Assembly (NCBI GenBank): GCA_964654695.1
Contig: CAZZKJ010000065.1
Location: 1 to 9,860, forward strand
Source of the DNA: CAZZKJ01 sp964654695
GTDB lineage: Bacteria > Krumholzibacteriota > Krumholzibacteriia > WVZY01
Reading direction: 5' to 3'
DNA: 9,860 nt
Below the pieces are notes generated by a model. That model made no database searches. It was not told the DNA's origin and saw nothing but the letters and a program-made list of their open reading frames with translations. The position numbers were made by a program, and so were the translations under genes. Numbering within the stretch: position 1 is the first letter of the stretch; each line of letters begins with the position of its first letter. Below, piece after piece: positions 1 through 5,212 of the stretch.

Positions 1-30
1 CGGCGCAGTTTTTCACGAGCACGCGGGGTA

Positions 31-85
31 ATCGATGACAGGACCCGCGCGGCACTCAATCCAAATAAGCGCGGGTGGCATCGAT
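31..85. terminator. Imperfect inverted repeat beyond the membrane-protein gene
   Basis: Two nested arms are visible: ATCGATG (31-37) pairs with CATCGAT (79-85), and ACCCGCGC (43-50) pairs with GCGCGGGT (69-76). They leave an 18-nt loop and a small internal bulge. On the plus strand the stem is followed by GGGATTATTATTATC, a poor U-rich tract; on the minus strand no U-run follows. It could end a rightward gene lying left of the window (one plus frame has a TAA at 29-31) or act as a weak bidirectional terminator for the leftward gene ending at 96. No gene can be supported in 1-95. Confidence 0.35.
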
Positions 86-95
86 GGGATTATTA

Positions 96-506
96 TTATC
101 CCCGGGCGGTCTCCTTATGCCCCTTGAACACCAGTGCCAGCGCTAAGCCCGCAATCATGCAGCTTATTAAACTTAAACCGAACCATTTGACAGTAAGCCC
201 ATATGGAAGCGGAAAAACCGCATATTGATTATAAGCGGCAGGGAGGAAAACCATCAAACCTATATACAATCCATAACGCAGCCCTTCCAGCGGGCCTTTG
301 TCTTCGTGGCCTTTCGAAAAAATAAAGGCAAAAAAGAAAGAGAAGAAAATGTTGGACAAATGGATTATGTAAAGCTTCATTTCTGGACGATAGACATCCT
401 TCAGAGCATCATAATCTTTCATCAAAAGGACGCCATTTACGATAAAACTCAAGATCTCAAGAACGATGAATGAAACGATGAATCCCAACCAAACCTTCTT
501 GTTCAT
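96..506 (-). CDS. Uncharacterised four-helix integral membrane protein
   Basis: This 136-residue protein is almost entirely membrane-embedded. Hydrophobic segments lie at about residues 5-28, 45-64, 77-98 and 104-127. The loop after the second helix reads SKGHEDKGPLEGLRYG, and a YAVFPLPYG stretch precedes the fourth helix. This layout resembles a small conserved bacterial membrane family of roughly 140 residues with no assigned function; I do not recognise a named gene. I chose the ATG at 506 because AGAGGAAAGGG lies just upstream and MNKK followed by a hydrophobic stretch is a natural beginning. The longer open frame back to 782 adds a low-complexity, non-membrane extension running through the promoter region. 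Three tandem TAA codons end the gene. It is transcribed away from the wHTH gene at 734, which makes the pair divergent, but nothing else links them. Confidence 0.8.
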   Translation of the reverse strand: MNKKVWLGFIVSFIVLEILSFIVNGVLLMKDYDALKDVYRPEMKLYIIHLSNIFFSFFFAFIFSKGHEDKGPLEGLRYGLYIGLMVFLPAAYNQYAVFPLPYGLTVKWFGLSLISCMIAGLALALVFKGHKETARG

Positions 507-582
507 AATTCCCTTTCCTCTCAGAGATAAAGTGCAAAAAGAATTTAGGGAAGCGATAGGATTAGCGGAGCAGTTGATTTCC

Positions 583-612
583 TGTATAGTAAATGGATTG
601 GGCTTTTGTAAA
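583..612 (-). promoter_or_regulatory. Candidate sigma-70 promoter for the membrane-protein gene
   Basis: Read on the minus strand, TTTACA (612-607) is separated by 18 nt from TATACA (588-583). Each hexamer differs from the sigma-70 consensus by one or two bases. Transcription would begin near 576, giving a leader of about 70 nt before the ATG at 506. The surrounding DNA is more AT-rich than the genes on either side, as expected of a promoter. It is predicted from sequence alone. Confidence 0.45.
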
Positions 613-665
613 GAAAAAACTTGAATTTTAATAAGTATTTCAGCAATATCTAACAGGCAAGCTGA

Positions 666-717
666 TATAAATATGCTAGTTAGTCCATTCGCTCCATCCT
701 TGCCGTCTGACGACGGC
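666..717 (+). promoter_or_regulatory. Upstream region of the wHTH gene: AT-rich box and short perfect hairpin
   Basis: A TATAAAT box (666-672) could be the -10 element for the rightward gene, but I see no convincing -35. Further on, GCCGTC (702-707) and GACGGC (712-717) form a perfect 6-bp stem with a 4-nt loop, ending 16 nt before the ATG at 734. A two-codon frame, ATG CAG TAA, occupies 720-728. No good Shine-Dalgarno precedes 734. The palindrome could be an operator for the wHTH protein or could modulate initiation; both are inference. Confidence 0.25.
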
Positions 718-733
718 TTATGCAGTAACGATA

Positions 734-1282
734 ATGAGTTCACCCAGAGAAATAAGCGCATACCTGGAAAAAAAGCTCGCATCTTTAAAACGCGATGGAG
801 CGGCGGTGATAGAAGCCTCCTCGTGGCTGGTTGAAGGAGGGCTTCTGTCAGGAGAAGGCGTTCCCGCCGAATACCTGCGTGAAAACATGAGGACGGGACG
901 GATTTCCGGCGCCTATCAGCTGCCCAACAAGAGATGGGTCGTAGTAAACCGCTCCCGGCTTCCTGACGGCATCAAGCGTGTAGTCCCGTTAAAAGAGGCC
1001 TCCAGAACTTTGGGAATATCGGAATCGACCATAAGACAGAACGTAAAAACAGGCGGGCTCAAGCCCCTTGATTTCGGTGCATCGCTCCTTCTTTTCCATG
1101 AAAACACGATCAATAAATTTGCCCGAAAAACCATCGAGCGTCCCTACCAGTTATATTTTCCCGGTGATACAAGAACGAAGCCGTCGGATATCGACAAGCT
1201 TAGAAGACAGTTATACTATCTGCGCTCCGATATCCGTCTTATCGCCGAGAGGATAGAAGAACTCATAAAACTGCTGGATTGA
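734..1282 (+). CDS. DNA-binding protein with two excisionase/MerR-like winged helices and a C-terminal coiled coil
   Basis: The 182-residue product contains two copies of an excisionase-type helix-turn-helix. The second is clear: EASRTLGISESTIRQNVKTG at about 88-107, followed by a wing ending LLLFHENTINKF. The first, at about 27-76, repeats the pattern with EASSWL, then VPAEYLRENMRTGRISG, then the strand KRWVVVNRSRL. The recognition helices LRENMRTGRI and IRQNVKTGGL align residue by residue. Residues 151-182 are a charged amphipathic helix with leucine/isoleucine spacing suited to a coiled coil, so a dimer is likely. There is no catalytic domain, so it is a regulator or an architectural or recombination-directionality factor; no integrase is visible nearby. 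ATG 734 is the only plausible start, because an in-frame TAG lies at 677-679 and no ATG, GTG or TTG lies between. The ribosome site is weak. Confidence 0.82.
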   Translation: MSSPREISAYLEKKLASLKRDGAAVIEASSWLVEGGLLSGEGVPAEYLRENMRTGRISGAYQLPNKRWVVVNRSRLPDGIKRVVPLKEASRTLGISESTIRQNVKTGGLKPLDFGASLLLFHENTINKFARKTIERPYQLYFPGDTRTKPSDIDKLRRQLYYLRSDIRLIAERIEELIKLLD

Positions 1283-1750
1283 GGGCTGGGACGCGGGTTT
1301 GCCGTGTAAATAAAGATAATCTCCGCGTTTCTGCTAGCCCGGGTAGCGCCGCCGGGGCGCTTCGCAGGTTGGGACTGGCGCCGATGAGTTGTGTTCGATG
1401 CTATCCTCCCCTAAGAAAAGAAACGGTTCGTAGAGAAGCTTTGGAGAATGAAAACATTGATCTCCTCCCCTGTCATGTCCTGGGTTGAGCACTTCTAAAT
1501 ATCTCGCTTCTTACGAATAATTCTTATCTCCCATAGAGCAATAATTAATAGACTATAACTAATAGGTGTAGTAAACTAAGTCATTGACTCCAGAGGCCGG
1601 TTATGACCATACCAGGGAGATACCATGCCTCGCCAAGTCTCCCGATAAGCTCTTTTTTTGTGCTCGCTTGTGGTATTGCCCCGCCCTTTATCCTTTCGGC
1701 TAATGGCAGATCTGAAGATACGCTCGCAAGCTCTCTAAATAATAGCGCTT
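1283..1750. other. Interval of about 470 bp with no recognisable gene
   Basis: I see no convincing coding signal here. Short open frames on both strands match no family I know; one on the minus strand (1581-1799) has a protein-like composition but no recognisable motif. Small structures present are an AGCGCC/GGCGCT hairpin (1345-1361), an ACGCGG/CCGCGT pair (1291-1296 with 1323-1328) that might weakly end the wHTH transcript, and GGGAGA/TCTCCC (1615-1620 with 1638-1643) followed after 9 nt by seven T. About 1490-1590 is markedly AT-rich compared with both sides. It is probably decayed or rearranged DNA. No tRNA or rRNA was seen. Confidence 0.5.
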
Positions 1751-1975
1751 TTGGCGTACCCCCTCCTGTTATGTCTGTGCTTCTCGAACCCTGATTCAAC
1801 CAAGATCATGCTCTCCCTTTATGGCGAGGATATAAAAAGCGAGATAGTCCGGGGGAGCACCTATCACCATAATGGAAGAGATATGAAAAGCAGTCCCGTT
1901 GCAAACGGAGTTTATTTTGTTCATATGAGGGCTGGAGGATTCGTGAAGACCGTTAAGATTGTAATGATCAAGTAA
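1751..1975 (+). pseudogene. Remnant of a secreted protein: FlgD-like / type IX-style C-terminal sorting tail
   Basis: The last 40 or so codons read NGRDMKSSPVANGVYFVHM then RAGGFVKTVKIVMIK and stop. This matches the C-terminal tail of exported proteins in FCB-type bacteria, whose usual form is WDGRD...G..VASGVYF.RL.AG.F..T.KIVL. The start of the domain, normally NP.NPST.I.Y.L, survives only as SNPDSTKIMLSL (from about 1787). The middle strands are shortened and the protein body upstream is gone; an in-frame TAA sits at 1736-1738 and there is no ribosome site. Two adjacent stops, TAATAA, close it at 1973-1978. Eighteen bases later another secreted-protein gene begins, a spacing normal for consecutive cargo genes. 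I read this as the 3' end of a lost gene rather than a working small protein. Confidence 0.55.
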
Positions 1976-1993
1976 TAAAAAGGAGCCGGCGGA

Positions 1994-2152
1994 ATGAAAA
2001 AGCTATTGGTTATATGCGTCATCATGCAGACATTCATGGTTGTTGTTCAAACCCGAGCCCATGCACGCACGTGGTATGTCAATGTGAGCGGTACCGGGGA
2101 TGCGCCTACGATCCATGCCGCAGCTGACGGAGTTTTCAGGAGGGACGGGAAA
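1994..2152 (+). pseudogene. 5' fragment of a secreted right-handed beta-helix (pectate-lyase-like) protein gene
   Basis: It begins cleanly: AGGAG (1981-1985) lies 8 nt before the ATG at 1994. The product opens with a standard signal peptide, MKK, a hydrophobic run to about residue 18, and an A-H-A cleavage site near residue 24. The mature start, TWYVNVSGTGDAPTIHAAAD, is the usual opening of exported parallel beta-helix proteins (TWYV.PDGTGDAPTIQAAID). Similarity ends near 2130, and the frame then runs on to 2485 only as the antisense of iorAB, with no beta-helix repeats. The gene has therefore lost all but about 45 codons. The break falls within about 25 bp of the iorAB stop codon, marking a rearrangement junction or an assembly chimera. 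A short secreted peptide is the alternative, but less likely. Confidence 0.6.
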
Positions 2153-4660
2153 CTAACACCCGCGTTTCCGTCCGGCATTGAAGGCGGCCTGGTTTGCCGA
2201 CTTGATTTTATCCGTAGGGCTCACCGCCATGAGGGCCGACAACCAAATATCCCGGGGTATTTCGTTGAGCGGCGGGATAGTCGAAAGCAGACCGAGGACG
2301 GCGACGTTCGACGTTTTTCCGGTTTTATCACCCAGGCCCCGCGCGATTCCTTCCGCATTGATCTTTATTACATCGCAATTCCTCAAGGCTCTTTCGATTG
2401 CTGCAGGAGCAGGGTAATCATCTTTTTTCACATTTGCCGGCAAAGCGGTGAATTCATTCAGTATTATTGCGCCGCCCGGTTTTAGTAAACCTATAAAGCC
2501 CGGCCTTAGAGCCTCCCCCGCCTCCATTACCACCAGCACGTCGACGCTTGCCGGCGCGGGTATGGGAGAATCGACTTCTCCGCATCCGAAGGTCGATATC
2601 ACCGATCCTCCCAGTTGGGCCATTCCGTGCGTGTCTCCTTTTATGATATTCATTTGGGCATAGGGAGTCCTCATGGCGACTTCGGAGAGCACATTTCCAA
2701 AAAACAGGTTCCCCTGGCCGCCTATTCCCCTTATTGCAATCCTAAGCGAAGCGGGAAGTTTATCCTTCGAAACCGCTGTCTCTTTCGGATGTTCGATCGG
2801 AGGGAGGTCGCGCGGCGCCTTCCCGGCCGCATGATCCACCGGTACTATGGCGTCAAACGGGCAGTACTGCACGCAGACCCGGCTGCCGCCGCCGCAGTTG
2901 GTGCAGAGTCCGGTGAAGCGGGGGGTCTTGTTCTCATCCAATTCGATACCGGGGCATATATCGCATAGACCGCAGCTTTTGCATTTTTCATAATCTATGG
3001 TACAGGCCCTCGCGCGCTGCTCCGATAAAACCTCGTGAATACATGAACCTTCCAGAATGAGCGCGCTGAAAATTCCATCGGCGGCCAGATCGAGCGCTTC
3101 TTCGAGTTCCTGTTCGACCTGCTCGACATTAAATGCATCCACAACCCTGGTTCTTTCAACTTCCGCCCCGACCGCTTTTTTCAATGAAAACTTGTGGGAC
3201 TCGCTCGCAAGATTGTGATCGCTGCTGGGTGCCGGCTGACCTCCGGTCATTGCGGTAACACGGTTATCGAGGATAATCTTGACGCCGGGAACGTTCCGGA
3301 ACACCGCGTTTCGCGTAGAATCGAGCCCGCAGTGGCATTCGCATGAATCGCCTATTATGCTTACTACACGGGAAGCCATCTCCGGCCGGGACATAACGAG
3401 CCCCTGTCTCATCGAGTCCGAAGCTCCCATGCACGATACCGTATCAAGAGCATTCATATAATGGAGCAGGGTCGAACACCCAATATCACCAAACGCGGCA
3501 TAGAGTTTCTTGCGCCGCTTCAGCTTGGCTATCGCCAGACCTATCGCCTTATAAGAACACCCGGGACAAATAGACGGAGCCCTGGGCACGGGTTCTACGT
3601 TTACACCGCTCTTTTTGAACTCGTGCTCGATACCGAGATGTTCCGCGAGAAAGCCTATAACCTTTTCCGGCGACCAGTCGGTCGTCACGCTGTTCTCTTC
3701 CTTCCCGGCCGCTTCTATCCCCAGAAGCCGCACGCGCTCTTCGAGAAACCTGTCTCCGTCCTCTATGACGAAGAGCCTGCCCCGGACCCCGCGGGCAAAT
3801 TCTCTTATTGCACCGGCAGGCAGCGGGTTCGTCGCGGCAAGCGTCAACAGAGACGGGGCGGCGCCGAGAGCGCGAAGAGCTTCCTTGACTATTATGCCGC
3901 TCTCGCCGCTCGTGATAATCCCCCACTCATCCGAGCCGCGTGTCATTGACAACAGGTTAGAATTCTCAAGCCAGGCTTGAATACGCGGTATGCGTTCGCT
4001 CGTAGCCTTGTTGTAGTTATTTCTCGCGATAGACGGCATGAGCATCCAATCGTGAAGGTCGGCGGGCATTTTACGCGGTGTGACTCTTCTGGGCTCGCGC
4101 GTGGTTACCAGGCCCTCCGAGTGCCCGAGTATGCCTGATGCCAGCACGACTACCGGCGTATCGAATTCCCGGCTCATGTCCGCAGCCGTCCAGGCTATTT
4201 CGTACATTTCCTGGTGGTCACGCGGTTCGAGCACAGGCAGGCGGGCGGAAGCAAAAAAGAAGCGGGCATCTATTACATGCTGGGTGCTGGAAGGAACATA
4301 ATCCGTAGCAGCGTAGATAACCAGCGCGCCGGCTTTGCCGGGGAAAAAAGCTGAAGTGGATATGGCGTCCCCCGCCTGAAATACCCCCGGAATCTTCATC
4401 GTTACCACCGTATCGAACCCGGCAATCGCCCGGCCCACTGCAACGTTTACGGCAACGGCTTCGTTGACCGACCACCCTGCCTGAATCCTGTCCTGCGCTT
4501 GCGCCAGGCCCCTGTCGATCACCTCAGTGCTGGGTGTGCCCGGATAACCGTCGGCCGCGTGATAGCCGGCATGAACCACGCCGAGCGCGAAAGCGATATT
4601 ACCCTGCAAAATGAATCTGCTTCCCGCCGGAGCATCGACTGCATCCAGGAATCTCGCCAT
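2153..4660 (-). CDS. iorAB: Single-chain 2-oxoacid:ferredoxin oxidoreductase, IorA-ferredoxin-IorB fusion
   Basis: The family oxidatively decarboxylates 2-oxoacids (classically indolepyruvate and other aryl-pyruvates) to acyl-CoA, reducing ferredoxin in the cytoplasm. Domain order over 835 residues: pyrimidine-binding domain with DGYPGTPSTEV (38-47) and WSVNEAVA (63-70); middle domain (about 245-345); CPGC (365-368); TPP/Mg domain with GDIGCSTL (391-398), GDS (437-439) and LDN (464-466); two-cluster ferredoxin region (553-605); IorB/gamma domain with RGIGGQGN (644-651) and KGDTHGMAQLGGSV (674-687). Separate IorA is usually about 600 residues and IorB about 200, so this is a full fusion. Oddities: the segment after GDS reads CECHCG where TFFHSG is usual, the SSQNEQDSR substrate loop is absent, and cysteine spacing is altered in both clusters. 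GGAG lies 6 nt before the ATG. It is last in the cluster, with no terminator hairpin after the stop. The family is certain; the substrate is not. Confidence 0.93.
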   Translation of the reverse strand: MARFLDAVDAPAGSRFILQGNIAFALGVVHAGYHAADGYPGTPSTEVIDRGLAQAQDRIQAGWSVNEAVAVNVAVGRAIAGFDTVVTMKIPGVFQAGDAISTSAFFPGKAGALVIYAATDYVPSSTQHVIDARFFFASARLPVLEPRDHQEMYEIAWTAADMSREFDTPVVVLASGILGHSEGLVTTREPRRVTPRKMPADLHDWMLMPSIARNNYNKATSERIPRIQAWLENSNLLSMTRGSDEWGIITSGESGIIVKEALRALGAAPSLLTLAATNPLPAGAIREFARGVRGRLFVIEDGDRFLEERVRLLGIEAAGKEENSVTTDWSPEKVIGFLAEHLGIEHEFKKSGVNVEPVPRAPSICPGCSYKAIGLAIAKLKRRKKLYAAFGDIGCSTLLHYMNALDTVSCMGASDSMRQGLVMSRPEMASRVVSIIGDSCECHCGLDSTRNAVFRNVPGVKIILDNRVTAMTGGQPAPSSDHNLASESHKFSLKKAVGAEVERTRVVDAFNVEQVEQELEEALDLAADGIFSALILEGSCIHEVLSEQRARACTIDYEKCKSCGLCDICPGIELDENKTPRFTGLCTNCGGGSRVCVQYCPFDAIVPVDHAAGKAPRDLPPIEHPKETAVSKDKLPASLRIAIRGIGGQGNLFFGNVLSEVAMRTPYAQMNIIKGDTHGMAQLGGSVISTFGCGEVDSPIPAPASVDVLVVMEAGEALRPGFIGLLKPGGAIILNEFTALPANVKKDDYPAPAAIERALRNCDVIKINAEGIARGLGDKTGKTSNVAVLGLLSTIPPLNEIPRDIWLSALMAVSPTDKIKSANQAAFNAGRKRGC

Positions 4661-4710
4661 TATTGTCTCCGTGCTTTCCGGATCGCCTGAAGACCGCCGG
4701 TTAATCTCTC

Positions 4711-4724
4711 CGGAGGCGCCTCCG
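4711..4724. repeat. Perfect 14-bp palindrome between the VOC gene and iorAB
   Basis: CGGAGGCGCCTCCG is its own reverse complement and ends immediately beside the VOC stop codon (4725-4727), within the 64-bp spacer before iorAB. As RNA it would give a small GC-rich stem with almost no loop and no U-run, so it is not a terminator. It could be a protein-binding site or an mRNA-stabilising or processing element, or chance in GC-rich DNA. Confidence 0.3.
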
Positions 4725-5141
4725 TTATTCAGGCGGCTCTGTTTTGTCGTCTATTGCTTCAAGAAGAACACCGTTCAGCGCTTTTGGATGGACGAAGGCA
4801 TATTCGCAGCTGCGAAATTTTCTCGCGCCTCCAATAAAAGGATAGCCCCTGCTCTTGAGTTCTTCCATCGCTTCGCGTGTGCTACTGACATTCAAAGCAA
4901 CCAGCATCACGCCTTCTCCATGTTTCTCTATGAATTTCGCAACGTCACCACCCCCGGAAGTGGATTCCATCAGCTCGAAACCCACTTCACCCAGGTAGTA
5001 GCGCGCGACCCTTATCCTTTCAGATTCGTCTTCATATTCATCGTCGGGGCTTTTTTTACCCAGAACCGGCTCCCAGATTTTTTTTGCTTCGTTAAGGTCC
5101 TTTACGGCAATGCTTATATGATCGATTTTGTTTACCTTCAT
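4725..5141 (-). CDS. Methylmalonyl-CoA epimerase-like VOC (glyoxalase-fold) protein, metal ligands altered
   Basis: Methylmalonyl-CoA epimerase inverts the 2-methyl centre of methylmalonyl-CoA for the B12 mutase and uses a divalent metal held by His, Gln, His and Glu. The fold and family signature are clear: IDHISIAVKDLNEAKKIW at the start, VARYYLGEVGFELMES, FIEKHGEGV, and the closing FVHPKALNGVLLEAID. Counting from the first of two Met codons (5144), the first His (H9) and last Glu (E129) ligands remain. The Gln position appears to be Glu (E42), and the GEG-[IV]-H-H motif has become GEGVMLV (76-82), so the middle His is gone. Canonical activity is therefore doubtful; a sister VOC enzyme for another acyl-CoA is possible. 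Length (138-139) matches the family. I prefer the second ATG, 7 nt from TAAGGAG, over the one at 5144, only 4 nt away. Confidence 0.85.
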   Translation of the reverse strand: MKVNKIDHISIAVKDLNEAKKIWEPVLGKKSPDDEYEDESERIRVARYYLGEVGFELMESTSGGGDVAKFIEKHGEGVMLVALNVSSTREAMEELKSRGYPFIGGARKFRSCEYAFVHPKALNGVLLEAIDDKTEPPE

Positions 5142-5148
5142 CATCAGG

Positions 5149-5155
5149 CTCCTTA
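5149..5155 (-). promoter_or_regulatory. Ribosome binding site deciding the VOC gene start
   Basis: TAAGGAG on the minus strand is the strongest Shine-Dalgarno in the cluster. Two adjacent ATG codons follow; spacing of 4 nt to the first (5144) and 7 nt to the second (5141) favours the second. The strong site suggests independent translation across the 68-bp spacer after hyuB. Confidence 0.55.
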
Positions 5156-5212
5156 AATCAATAAAATAACTTCTTTCTGCTTTTTATCCGGGGAACTGAC
5201 ACGCCGCCGTCC

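Noticed and set aside
507..782. N-terminal extension of the membrane protein back to 782
   Set aside because: It crosses the promoter region and the start of the divergent gene, while the ATG at 506 has a good ribosome site and begins the hydrophobic protein.
1404..1471. Nine-base direct repeat TCCTCCCCT (1404-1412 and 1463-1471) as a possible CRISPR or iteron
   Set aside because: Only two short copies with no regular spacing; expected by chance.
2153..2485. Continuation of the secreted beta-helix frame past the junction
   Set aside because: This part is just the complement of iorAB codons; no beta-helix repeats or similarity to the secreted family continue.
3461..3949. 162-codon plus-strand open frame inside iorAB
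   Set aside because: Antisense of conserved IorA coding sequence; the frame is open because of GC-rich codon use.
4611..5156. 181-codon plus-strand open frame
   Set aside because: It is wholly antisense to the VOC gene and the start of iorAB, both with strong family motifs; it has no ribosome site and no recognisable domain.
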